Shown: positions 26,817 through 35,661 of the stretch, piece by piece | Layout of the letters: every line of letters starts with the position of its first letter | How positions within the stretch are numbered: position 1 is the first letter of the stretch | From: Bacillus sp. SM2101 | Lineage (GTDB): Bacteria > Bacillota > Bacilli > Bacillales > SM2101 | Reading direction: 5' to 3' | Length of the DNA: 64,000 nt | NCBI RefSeq assembly: GCF_018588585.1 | Contig: NZ_JAEUFG010000007.1 | Location: 62,001 to 126,000, forward strand | Position numbers and translations under genes: made by a program | The notes under the pieces: generated by a model | Told to the model about the DNA's origin: nothing | Seen by the model: only the letters and a program-made list of their open reading frames with translations | The model's database searches: none

Positions 26817-27896
26817 ATGCAAGAAAAACTTTTTCCTTATCAAGTTGCAATACTTATCTACATGACTCAAATTAGTGTAGGTATTTTTAGTTTACCTCGT
26901 GTTACAGCAGAAGCTTTTGGAACGAACGGCTGGATTGGAATAAGTATAGTATCAATGATTTTCGTAGTGAATATTTTACTAATAGGGCTTGTATTTCATT
27001 ATAGTAAAGGTAAATCGATCTTCCAGATTTTTAACAGTCATTTACCCAACTTCTTATTAAAGCCATTTTATATTATTATTGCTTTAATTTATAGTTCACT
27101 TAGCATCTTAATAGCTAAAAACTTTCAATTAATAATAGGTATGCAATATTATCCGACAATGCCACCATCATTATTTGTTATTATGGTTTTACTTATCACC
27201 TACTGGCTAGTTAGGAGTGGTATATACCATATTGCAAAAGCTACAGTTGTTTTTTTTATAACAATTTTAATTGTTTTCGTATTGGGATATAATCTAGGGG
27301 AATTTAGACTAACAAGATTAACACCCTTTATTTTTGAGGGAGAGAAAGAACTGCTAAAAAAAGGTAATCAAGTTGCATTGCACTTCTTAGGTATCGAAAT
27401 GTCATTATTTTTAATACCGTATATCGCAAAATTAAAAGGAGCTTTTAAGCCAGTTTTATTTTCCCAATTATTGCTTACTTTCATATATTCCATCACGTGT
27501 CTCATTTCATTCGGTTTCTTTAGCTATGACCAATTATCTAATGAAACGTATCCGTTATTAACGATGTTTGAGTATATTGAGTTCCCTTTTATAGAGCGAG
27601 TTGAAGGGATCGTAATCCATTTATTTTTGTTTGAAGTACTCATTACGATTATTGTATTTTTTTGGGGGGCCGACCAGTTAATCCAACATGCAATTCCTAA
27701 AATTTCTCCAAGACTTTCGATCATATGCTTATTGCTCGTTTCTTTCCTATGTACTATTGTAGTAAATACTCAAGTTGAATTAGAAAAGTGGATTTATTTT
27801 CTTCGTTCAGCTGAGTTCATTATCGCATTCTTACTCCCAATATTACTTCTATTATTAATTAGTATTTCAACATTACGCAAAAAACTTAAAAAATAA
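26817..27896 (+). CDS. GerAB-type spore germination permease (orphan, paralogue 1)
   Basis: A 359-residue protein with about ten membrane helices of the GerAB/amino-acid permease superfamily. The N-terminal signature QISVGIFSLPRVTAEAFGTNGW and the central loop LTPFIFEGEKELLKKGNQVALHFLGIE are characteristic. GerAB subunits are thought to bind germinants in a GerA-B-C receptor. No gerAA or gerAC gene is adjacent, so it is an orphan B subunit. Its close relative lies at 53007-54074. AGGAGA lies upstream of the ATG. Confidence 0.85.
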   Translation: MQEKLFPYQVAILIYMTQISVGIFSLPRVTAEAFGTNGWIGISIVSMIFVVNILLIGLVFHYSKGKSIFQIFNSHLPNFLLKPFYIIIALIYSSLSILIAKNFQLIIGMQYYPTMPPSLFVIMVLLITYWLVRSGIYHIAKATVVFFITILIVFVLGYNLGEFRLTRLTPFIFEGEKELLKKGNQVALHFLGIEMSLFLIPYIAKLKGAFKPVLFSQLLLTFIYSITCLISFGFFSYDQLSNETYPLLTMFEYIEFPFIERVEGIVIHLFLFEVLITIIVFFWGADQLIQHAIPKISPRLSIICLLLVSFLCTIVVNTQVELEKWIYFLRSAEFIIAFLLPILLLLLISISTLRKKLKK

Positions 27897-28063
27897 CAAT
27901 AAGAACATATTTTAGTTTACATAATATTATTATTTTATACTTATATGATAACATAGATTATTTATATATATTTGGTTATCAATATAGAGCTATTACCGTA
28001 CCACATATTATAACAATAACCTTTATTTTAAATCAGTTAGTACGACTAATGAACGCAATATTA

Positions 28064-28780
28064 TTAGCTAACCCTTGTTAAATACTTTTTCATCACTATA
28101 TTCAGCCATATGATATGAACAAGAAGACCGATAGCATATAATAAAGCTACACGATTACTATCCTCCATAAAGATGATTGCTGGCCAATAAAAGGGTACAA
28201 TTCCAAACAACATCGTCCAACTATTGTGAAAAATATATGGTGGGACAGGTGTGAAAAACATTAGTGTAAGGACCTTCGAAATTGCTAACCCTTCTACTTT
28301 ATTTGATGCAACAGTAACCATAATAAGTGATAGCAACGGTGCTTCCAATGCCAACATGACTGCAATTGGGAAAAAATTAATAACATGCCAAGGTACTAAA
28401 CCTTGTAACATAATAACTATATAAGACAGAAAGAATGTTAGAACAGCTGGGCTAAAAACCCTGAACATGAAGTACCCAGACTTCGTTAATGGAGTCACAG
28501 CAAAATAAAGATCAACACCTTCATCTTTTTCATCTAATAAAATAAACCCCATTAACACTCCCATCCATAAAGGCGTCATTAATAATAACAAACTAATAAT
28601 AAAGGGATAATGATTTGATAGATCAAATTGAAATGTGCCAAGTACCCAGCTATGAATAACTGGTAAGACGAACCGTGCAGTCAATCCTAAAATAAAGGGA
28701 AAACAAATTGCGATGACAAGTATCGGGTCTTTAATAATATTTCTAGCGTCTTGTACAGCTAATGCAGCTACTCGTTTCAT
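28064..28780 (-). CDS. ABC-2 exporter permease subunit 2
   Basis: A 238-residue membrane protein with about six helices, third in a TetR-ATPase-permease-permease cluster. The loop LLDEKDEGVDLYFAVTPLTKSGYFMFR after the second helix is the ABC-2 family cytoplasmic loop. The equivalent in the sister permease is LLEREQSTLDSLFVTPLRIHEYFISK. The gene abuts its partner at 28780 with a one-base overlap. Clusters of this form are often annotated as fluoroquinolone or antibiotic exporters, but the substrate is not shown by the sequence. Confidence 0.8.
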   Translation of the reverse strand: MKRVAALAVQDARNIIKDPILVIAICFPFILGLTARFVLPVIHSWVLGTFQFDLSNHYPFIISLLLLMTPLWMGVLMGFILLDEKDEGVDLYFAVTPLTKSGYFMFRVFSPAVLTFFLSYIVIMLQGLVPWHVINFFPIAVMLALEAPLLSLIMVTVASNKVEGLAISKVLTLMFFTPVPPYIFHNSWTMLFGIVPFYWPAIIFMEDSNRVALLYAIGLLVHIIWLNIVMKKYLTRVS

Positions 28781-29484
28781 TATTTGCTCCCTCCTATACG
28801 TAACACAATAAATTTATAAAAAGCCTTATATGCAATTACATAAACGACCAATATCCAAACAGCTTGAATGATACAAGCATATATGAACTGTGAAACAGTT
28901 ATTGTATCGAGACTGCCATCAAGTAACAACAGTGTAGCTCTTGTCGGTAATAAATTCATAAGCCATGTATCATAAATGTTGAAATACTCTAATAAAGGAA
29001 GAAAAAACACAATGATGTATAGAGGTGATAAATATAAGTACCCGTTCACTGAAGAAACCCTTACAGCTAAAATTAGTCCAAGTAAGGTAAAGAAAATTGA
29101 AGTTAACACCACTGCTACAGAAAAGGTGAGTATATTCAATTGATCATGATGGAAAATGAGCATGGTGAAAGTACTCGACATTAGCGCTAATATAGTAAGT
29201 GACATTATTTTTGAGATGAAGTACTCATGGATGCGAAGTGGTGTAACGAATAACGAATCTAAAGTTGATTGCTCACGCTCTAATAACACAATTCCACCAA
29301 TAAAGAAAAAGCCTAAGGCAGAAGGGTCAGAAAAAACTATAGCAATAGAGACTTTTTCCAAATGGGCATCAGGTAAAAAGTGAAATACGATCACATAGAA
29401 TAGACACACTAATGCGTATGCATAATAGAACCCTTGACGCATCTGAAAGCGAATATCCATTCCAACCGCATGTACAAGTCTCAT
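28780..29484 (-). CDS. ABC-2 exporter permease subunit 1
   Basis: A 234-residue permease with about six helices. Its cytoplasmic loop after helix 2 (LEREQSTLDSLFVTPL) is a conserved ABC-2 element. It overlaps the ATPase gene by 4 bp upstream and the second permease by one base downstream. The two permeases are distant homologues and probably form a heterodimer. Confidence 0.82.
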   Translation of the reverse strand: MRLVHAVGMDIRFQMRQGFYYAYALVCLFYVIVFHFLPDAHLEKVSIAIVFSDPSALGFFFIGGIVLLEREQSTLDSLFVTPLRIHEYFISKIMSLTILALMSSTFTMLIFHHDQLNILTFSVAVVLTSIFFTLLGLILAVRVSSVNGYLYLSPLYIIVFFLPLLEYFNIYDTWLMNLLPTRATLLLLDGSLDTITVSQFIYACIIQAVWILVVYVIAYKAFYKFIVLRIGGSK

Positions 29485-30344
29485 GCCAATCTCCTTCCTG
29501 TCATTTCAATAAAAATATCTTCAAGTGTCGCTTCTTGTGTATGAATAGTTAAAAGTTCATAATTTCTAATAATTTGCTGAAAATCTTCATTCTCTCCTAG
29601 ATTCATTAACGGAAATTCGTCAGCATAACAAGATTGATTGTTCCGATATTCTAATTTAACGATTTTTCTTCCTTTTGATAACTTTAAATTTTTTGGAGAA
29701 TCGATTGCCGCAATTGTACCGTCTACAATGAAAGCTACACGATCACATAAATGTTCTGCAGTCAGCATATTATGAGTTGTTATAATAATTGTCGTACCTC
29801 TCTCCTTTTCTGCTAGAATGAGGTCTTTTATTTTTTTTGCATTTACTGGATCAAGCCCAGATGTAGGTTCATCTAAAAATAGAATGTTTGGATTATTAAG
29901 TAAGGCACGACAAAAATTCAATCTCATTTTCATACCTTTTGAAAATTTACTCACTTTCACATTAGCGTATTCCTCAAGGCCAACGAGCTTTAATAGTTTT
30001 TCTGGGTCACTCGTTTTTTCTGCATACATTTTGTTAAAAAATCTCAAATTTTCTAATGCAGTAAACTTTTGATAGAAATTAGGAAATTCAAATGCAACAC
30101 CTATTTGTTCATAGTAAGTTGAGTTTAGAGAATGCAACTCATTTGAATTAACTTTCACGCTACCCTCGTAATTTTTTAACAGTCCTATCAAAATCTTTTG
30201 TGTTGTACTTTTTCCTGCACCAGATGGGCCTAAAAAGCCAAATATTTCTCCTTTATTCACACTGAAATCAAGGCCCCTAATCGTTTTTTCAGTAGCGCCT
30301 GGATATTGATATCTAAGCTTAGCAACTTCAATCAACAAAATCAC
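29481..30344 (-). CDS. ABC transporter ATP-binding protein (drug-export type)
   Basis: A 287-residue ATPase with Walker A GPSGAGKST, signature FSKGMKMR, Walker B ILFLDEPTSGLD and switch TTHNMLTAE, followed by a regulatory tail of about 80 residues. The open frame begins with GTG at 30344. A TTG at 30335, which directly follows a GGGGTGA tract, is an equally likely start and gives MIEVAKLRYQYPG. It drives the two permeases downstream. Confidence 0.88.
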   Translation of the reverse strand: MILLIEVAKLRYQYPGATEKTIRGLDFSVNKGEIFGFLGPSGAGKSTTQKILIGLLKNYEGSVKVNSNELHSLNSTYYEQIGVAFEFPNFYQKFTALENLRFFNKMYAEKTSDPEKLLKLVGLEEYANVKVSKFSKGMKMRLNFCRALLNNPNILFLDEPTSGLDPVNAKKIKDLILAEKERGTTIIITTHNMLTAEHLCDRVAFIVDGTIAAIDSPKNLKLSKGRKIVKLEYRNNQSCYADEFPLMNLGENEDFQQIIRNYELLTIHTQEATLEDIFIEMTGRRLA

Positions 30345-30411
30345 CCCATAGTTAGCATTTGATTTAAGAGCATAGAATGTATGGATGCTTACCCTGAAAC
30401 CATTACCGCTT

Positions 30412-31002
30412 TTACTTAAAACCTGATTCCAATTGCGCTAAAGCTTGGTCAATAGCGTCAACAACATTAACGTTAGGATGTTGAATACAATAATATGCCA
30501 CTGAAAAAAGTGCACCTATTATAGATCCAGCAAGTGTAGTGACAGCTAAATCATTCTCATCACAACCAAGCCTCTCAGATATCAGCTTTGCAATTAACTT
30601 TGCAGTCCCGCTAGCATGAATTAATGTTGCTGCACGGAGTTCAGGTACAGACATAATTAGCTTCATTCTCTCTTGAAGTGCTTCTTTCCCTTCCTCTGGT
30701 ATGTAAGACATCCCCTCATTTACTGCTCCTCGAAAAGCTTGGATTGGTGTAAGTTCCTTCGACTGCGCTTGAAATGCTTTAATTAAAATTGGATCATAAT
30801 CATCGTCGAGTACGACAGATTCCTTCGTTGGGAAATAGCGAAAAAACGTACTTGGCGATATTTCTGATGCCTCTGCTATTTGTTCAACAGTCGTATTGGC
30901 ATAGCCTTGCTGTTCAAACAAGGCTAAAGCATGATGTTGGATAGCGGCTCTCGTTTTTGCCTTCTTTCTATCTCTGAGACTTGCCTTTTTATGCTCAGTC
31001 AT
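30412..31002 (-). CDS. TetR-family transcriptional regulator
   Basis: A 196-residue repressor. The helix-turn-helix spans residues 15-60 (QGYANTTVEQIAEASEISPSTFFRYFPTKESVV). The C-terminal ligand-binding domain is helical and not matched to a named subfamily. The gene is 68 bp upstream of and co-oriented with the ABC exporter genes. It therefore probably represses the exporter and itself in response to the exported compound. Confidence 0.88.
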   Translation of the reverse strand: MTEHKKASLRDRKKAKTRAAIQHHALALFEQQGYANTTVEQIAEASEISPSTFFRYFPTKESVVLDDDYDPILIKAFQAQSKELTPIQAFRGAVNEGMSYIPEEGKEALQERMKLIMSVPELRAATLIHASGTAKLIAKLISERLGCDENDLAVTTLAGSIIGALFSVAYYCIQHPNVNVVDAIDQALAQLESGFK

Positions 31003-31750
31003 CGAATCGCCTCCTAGTTTGAAGTCGGACTTTAATTGTGGAATTATATTGATAGTCTATGCTAATTGACAGTCACTGTCAATTTTTATGAGACATATTT
31101 TTTTATCATTTTCCTTATGAACCTTATTAGCTAGGTAGCCCGCTTCATTCAATTGAATGGTTTTATTTGACTGCAAACTTTTATGTTTCAAGTGCTAAAT
31201 GTATTTGTCTAATGTCTAAATACACTAATCAATACTCAAGGATCATTATTAAAAACATACGCTCTTACCCTCAACTTGCACCTAGTATGTAGTATTTCGC
31301 AGAGTCTTTTCGTAATCTTTTATTGCAATTGTAGCTAAATTAATACCAACTAAGTGGTTTTATATGTTAGTCATCGTTGGTACAGACTAAAAATGATAAG
31401 AAAAGTACCGTCTAATCTTTCCGTATAAATTATTGTTATTCGTTCTTAGTTATAATCACACATACACTTACGTTCGTAATATTTTTCTACTTTAAAAATT
31501 TTTGATTTTAAAAAACACGTAGATTGTTCTTTGTTAGGAAGGTTGTTCTCATATTAAGAAATAAACATATACTCAACTAGAGAGAGTGATTGATCTTTGT
31601 TCATTAAATAATTGATTAAACGTTTGTTGTTTACATAATGTTTTTATAATAAACACTCATATTTCTTTTACGTTAATTCTATTCGATGGAACATTTTCCC
31701 CTATTGAGGTGGTAAAATTAAATGAGGAACACAAATTGGGGGTGTAAGCG
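31003..31750. other. Long intergenic region with a partial dispersed repeat
   Basis: Between the divergent TetR and PyrD-like genes. The left half of the dispersed repeat is recognisable at about 31302-31385 (GAGTCTTTTCGTAATCTTTT and AGTGGTTTTATATGTTAGTC), while the right end is lost. No gene was recognised. Confidence 0.5.
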
Positions 31751-33550
31751 ATGCCAGATTGGTCCTACCATCAAATATTTAAACCAGTAATTAAACACCT
31801 GTCGCCGACCACCTCTCGTGAGTTTATTCATAGAAGTATGAACATGGTTGCTTCTCTCCCAGATGGTCATCATATTATTAACTTTTTGGGTAGGGAAGAA
31901 TCCTCACCCTTACTTACGACAGAAGTTAACAATATTCACTTCAAACACACTGTTGGTTTATCGGGAAAAATAGACCCATTACTTTCTGGGACAAAGGCCT
32001 TTTCCAACTTAGGATTTAGCTTTATTGAGATCGGGCCTATCACGATAGACTCAAAGAAAGGAACTGCACCAGAAGTTAACTTTCAGGAAGAGTATATTAA
32101 GTTTTCTAATGACTTCGAATCCATTGGTCTAGATGAAACTAAACGGAAATTACATAAACTAAAGCTACAACAGAAACTCTTAATGAGTTTAGTTGGGAAT
32201 GAACAAGAACTTAAGACGATGATTCTAGAATTAGAAGAGTTAGCTGATGTTTTTATCATTCAAGAAGACATGGCGAAAAAAGGGAACATTTTCTCTACGA
32301 CTAAACCTATTTACGTCGCAACACCTATTCAATCTCTCAACGATCACACGCTCGATTTCTTTGAGACTTTCGATGGTATTGTATTAGATGAGGATTGGTT
32401 AACTACAAATAATACAGACGAACTAATAAAAAAAATAAGATACTTGAAAAAAAGTGAGTTCACAAAACCTATAGTTACGGTTGGGGGGGTTAAAGAGCCT
32501 AATGACGCCTTATTGCTTTTAGAAGCTGGTGCAGATTTAATCATGCTTTCTAGTGGTTATGTTTTCGCAGGTCCAGGCTTAACGAAGCGGATAAATGAAG
32601 CGGTATTAACAACTAGACAAGAAAAAATAATACCCCAACTAGGTTGGAAATATTATTGGTTGTTCGGTTTATTTATTTTGTTTGGTGGAATAATTGCTCT
32701 CTTTATTAGCTTGACGTCTGTTCTGTTACCATATGATGAACAGTTCTTACGAATGAACAAGGAATCGATTTGGATTTTTAATGAACGCATTCTGTTATTT
32801 ATGTCTCACGACCGAATGACGCTTGCTGGAACAATGATTTCAGGTGGCATTGTTTATATGAATTTAGCTTCATACGGTGTTAAGAAGGGGCTTCGATGGG
32901 CAAAACAAGCGATTGATCTTGCAGCTATAACCGGATTTCTCGGCATTTTTTTATTTATAGGGTATGGTTATTTTGATTGGCTTCATCTACTGTTTTGGCT
33001 ACTATTATTACCCTTTTACGTGTTAGGGTTTTTAAAAACGAAAGGGATTATTAATACCCCTACTTCTACGAATACAAAAAACCATAAAATATGGAAGCAA
33101 AGTTTATTTGGCCAACTTGCTTTTGTAATGTTAGGATTTTCATTTGTTCTTGGGGGCATAATTATTTCTTATATTGGTGTTACATCGGTATTTGTACCAA
33201 CAGATTTATTGTATATTTGCATGCCTCCAGAACTTATACAGTTGTTCAATGAGCGATTAATTCCTGTAATTGCCCACGATCGTGCTGGTTTTGGCAGTGC
33301 CTTATTTAGTGTCGGCTTATTAGTGTTAACGGTATCTTTATGGGGATTTCAACAAGGTAACAAATGGGTATGGTGGACTTTGTTCATTGGAGGTATCCCA
33401 GCTTTTATAACTGGGATTTCAATACATATAGCGATCGGTTATACGACCTTTATACACCTGTTACCAGCGTATATAGCATTAATGTTATTCTTTACTGGTC
33501 TAATATGGAGCTATCGATTTTTTCAAAAACAAACAGATGAACTCAGATAG
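31751..33550 (+). CDS. PyrD-like TIM-barrel fused to a duplicated membrane domain
   Basis: A 599-residue protein. Residues 1-290 resemble class 2 dihydroorotate dehydrogenase (start PDWSYHQIFKPVIKHLSPTTSREF; FMN/phosphate end VTVGGVKEPNDALLLLEAGADLIMLSSGYVFAGPGL). No clear catalytic Ser/Cys-containing loop is seen. Residues 300-590 hold two copies of a four-helix membrane unit. The pairs TSV 322/478, NER 344/500 and HDR 353/509 all fall at a constant offset of 156 residues. The fusion is not the ordinary pyrimidine enzyme. Its role is unknown; a membrane-bound flavoprotein or sensor is possible. A terminator follows directly. Confidence 0.8.
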   Translation: MPDWSYHQIFKPVIKHLSPTTSREFIHRSMNMVASLPDGHHIINFLGREESSPLLTTEVNNIHFKHTVGLSGKIDPLLSGTKAFSNLGFSFIEIGPITIDSKKGTAPEVNFQEEYIKFSNDFESIGLDETKRKLHKLKLQQKLLMSLVGNEQELKTMILELEELADVFIIQEDMAKKGNIFSTTKPIYVATPIQSLNDHTLDFFETFDGIVLDEDWLTTNNTDELIKKIRYLKKSEFTKPIVTVGGVKEPNDALLLLEAGADLIMLSSGYVFAGPGLTKRINEAVLTTRQEKIIPQLGWKYYWLFGLFILFGGIIALFISLTSVLLPYDEQFLRMNKESIWIFNERILLFMSHDRMTLAGTMISGGIVYMNLASYGVKKGLRWAKQAIDLAAITGFLGIFLFIGYGYFDWLHLLFWLLLLPFYVLGFLKTKGIINTPTSTNTKNHKIWKQSLFGQLAFVMLGFSFVLGGIIISYIGVTSVFVPTDLLYICMPPELIQLFNERLIPVIAHDRAGFGSALFSVGLLVLTVSLWGFQQGNKWVWWTLFIGGIPAFITGISIHIAIGYTTFIHLLPAYIALMLFFTGLIWSYRFFQKQTDELR

Positions 33551-33589
33551 TAAACTACAATAATATTAGTAGTTTACTATATTTTTTTC
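33548..33589 (+). terminator. Rho-independent terminator of the PyrD-like gene
   Basis: TAGTAAACTAC (33548-33558) pairs with GTAGTTTACTA (33569-33579), followed by TATTTTTTT. It overlaps the stop codon. Confidence 0.9.
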
Positions 33590-33734
33590 TGTGAAATTTA
33601 AACGCTTCATTATCCAAGCACGAATTATGTTATGATGATATATCATAGCAAATCATAGAGAATACTATAGCGAAGCCATTAATTTATTCATTCGAAAACA
33701 ACAAAAAAGACATGAAAAAATGGGGGTAATAATC

Positions 33735-34388
33735 ATGAAAAAATGGGCATTTGTTTCCGATTTCGATGGTACAATTTCGAAAAAAGACTTTTATTATATC
33801 GTCATCGAAAAATATTTTAAACAAGGTGAAGAGCTACGTAAGCAATGGAAGGCTGGAGATATAAAGGACATTGATTTCTTATCAACAGTATTTACATCCA
33901 TCCATCAAGAAGAACAACAAATCATTAATGATATTCTTGCTATTCCGATTGATGAATACGTACCTACATTCATCGAACATGTTCAACAAAACGGTGGTGA
34001 TTTTTATATTTTAAGTGCAGGAACTGACTACTACATAAAACATATTTTACAGAAATATCATGTATCTGACGTAGAAGTGCTTTCTAATAAAGGATTTTAT
34101 CAAGAAAGAAATGTGCATTTAAATATTGACCCAGAACATAGACATTACTCTGAACGGTACGGAATTGATAAAGCAAAAGTAATTCAAGAGTTAAAAGAAC
34201 AATATGACCTTGTATATTTCGCGGGAGATAGTGAACCTGATTCTCATCCTGCTGCACATGCAGATATCACTTTTGCCAAGAATGGACTACAGGATTTATT
34301 AAGTGAAAAGAAATTACCATATGTTGCTGTAGATGATTTCACAGAAATTGAACAGTATTTGGTGAACAAAGGAATGATATCTCAATGA
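33735..34388 (+). CDS. HAD-superfamily phosphatase, MtnX/phosphoserine-phosphatase-like
   Basis: A 217-residue phosphatase. The catalytic DFDGT motif (Asp9, Asp11) opens the protein. Motif II lies in YILSAGTDYY, and motif III/IV in YFAGDSEPDSHPA. This is the pattern of MtnX-like and SerB-like HAD enzymes. The ATG at 33735 is chosen because GGGGGT lies 8 bp upstream; the in-frame ATG at 33720 overlaps that site. The stop overlaps the next start (ATGA), so it is translationally coupled to a glycerol-1-phosphate dehydrogenase. No methionine-salvage genes surround it, which argues for a different substrate. Confidence 0.85.
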   Translation: MKKWAFVSDFDGTISKKDFYYIVIEKYFKQGEELRKQWKAGDIKDIDFLSTVFTSIHQEEQQIINDILAIPIDEYVPTFIEHVQQNGGDFYILSAGTDYYIKHILQKYHVSDVEVLSNKGFYQERNVHLNIDPEHRHYSERYGIDKAKVIQELKEQYDLVYFAGDSEPDSHPAAHADITFAKNGLQDLLSEKKLPYVAVDDFTEIEQYLVNKGMISQ

Positions 34389-35440
34389 TCAATCCTGTGA
34401 CTTCTATACCCATCCCTGCTATTTTAGAAATACGGCAAGGAGCTTCGCTACATCTAGAACAAATTTTACAGAAGCATGGTTTTACGAATGCGGTTATTCT
34501 TTTTGATGATTTTACTTACCATACTTATAAAGATACGATTCAACAATCGATAACAACGTTGAAGTTAGATATGAAACTGTTATCAAGTAATTTAGATATC
34601 CAAGCACTTATCAAAACTGCCTTTGAGATGGAACGTTATGAAGTCGTTTTGGCAATGGGCGGTGGAACAATCATTGATTATGGAAAATATATTGCTTTTT
34701 CTAGAAGAGTACCATTTATAAGTATACCTACCTCAGCGTCCAATGATGGATTTGCAAGCAGTAATTGTTCTATCGAGGTTAATGGCAAGAAAACAACGGT
34801 ACCCGCGAAAGTCCCTTATGGTATTATTGCTGATTTGCAAATTATAGAACAAGTACCTAAGCGATTCATTTTAGCAGGTATCGGTGACTTAATGTCAAAT
34901 ATCACTGCATTGTATGATTGGGAATTTGAAGAGAACCATGGGGTGAGTTCTGTTAGCGCTTTTGCATCAATGCTTAGTAAAAAAGCTGTAAATAGCTTTA
35001 TACGAACTCCGATGAATGAAATAAGTAGCCCTATTTTTTTAAAGGAATTAATAAGCTCATTGACTATGGGTGGAATTGCAACAGCGATAAGTGGCAATAG
35101 TTCTCCTATTAGTGGCTCAGAACATCTTATATCTCATGCACTTGATAAAATATCCACTTCACCACAAATGCATGGGATTCAAGTTGGCCTCGCTACATAT
35201 ATTATGGCTAATGTACAATGTCATCGTGCAGAACGAATGATGAAAGTATTTACTAGAACTGGCTTTTTTGAATATATAAAAACGTTACAATTACATAAGG
35301 ATGAATACCGACAGGCCATTGAAATCGCTCCAACAATTAAACCGAACCGGTATACATATTTGCATGATGATGAGTATCGGCAGCAAGCATTGAAATTTCT
35401 AGAGGATGACCCTATGTTGCAACAAATTTTTGGGTGCTAA
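34385..35440 (+). CDS. egsA: sn-Glycerol-1-phosphate dehydrogenase, EgsA/AraM-like
   Basis: A 351-residue member of the iron-type dehydrogenase fold. The NAD-binding loop GGGTIID (92-98), the IPTSASNDGFAS segment (114-125) and the AGIGD metal-site region (164-168) match glycerol-1-phosphate dehydrogenases. These reduce dihydroxyacetone phosphate to sn-glycerol-1-phosphate, an archaeal-type lipid precursor that bacilli also use for heptaprenylglyceryl phosphate. The SGSEHLISHALD segment provides further metal ligands. It overlaps the HAD phosphatase by 4 bp and ends before a large hairpin. Confidence 0.88.
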   Translation: MINPVTSIPIPAILEIRQGASLHLEQILQKHGFTNAVILFDDFTYHTYKDTIQQSITTLKLDMKLLSSNLDIQALIKTAFEMERYEVVLAMGGGTIIDYGKYIAFSRRVPFISIPTSASNDGFASSNCSIEVNGKKTTVPAKVPYGIIADLQIIEQVPKRFILAGIGDLMSNITALYDWEFEENHGVSSVSAFASMLSKKAVNSFIRTPMNEISSPIFLKELISSLTMGGIATAISGNSSPISGSEHLISHALDKISTSPQMHGIQVGLATYIMANVQCHRAERMMKVFTRTGFFEYIKTLQLHKDEYRQAIEIAPTIKPNRYTYLHDDEYRQQALKFLEDDPMLQQIFGC

Positions 35441-35441
35441 A

Positions 35442-35490
35442 GGGGTATGACCCTCACTGCGTAAAAGCAGTGCTAAAGGGGTCATACCCT
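35442..35490 (+). terminator. Large hairpin after egsA
   Basis: GGGTATGACCC pairs with GGGTCATACCC, and inside it CACTGC pairs with GCAGTG. It lies directly after the stop of egsA and may act as a terminator or as a dispersed palindromic unit. Confidence 0.7.
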
Positions 35491-35513
35491 ACTACGATAT
35501 TGATCAACTAAAA

Positions 35514-35661
35514 GAGTTTGCGGGTCAAATCCTATAGTTTATCGGTCAATTTCCTGGATTTACGGGTCAAATCTTTTAGTTTATCGGTCAATTTTTATCA
35601 TTTTTGGGTCAGTTACTCGGGTTTATCGGTCAATTCGCATTGTTTATCAGTCGTGATTATT
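35514..35661. repeat. Seven-unit ~21-bp tandem repeat
   Basis: Units of 20-22 bp share the form RGTTTATCGGTCAATTT. They alternate between GGGTCAAAT and CGGTCAATT types and end at the stop of the DUF4097 gene. No promoter or ORF is apparent. Confidence 0.8.

Noticed and set aside
26677-26865. 62-residue plus-strand frame before the GerAB-like gene
   Set aside because: It starts inside a terminator hairpin and overlaps the start of the GerAB-like gene in another frame.
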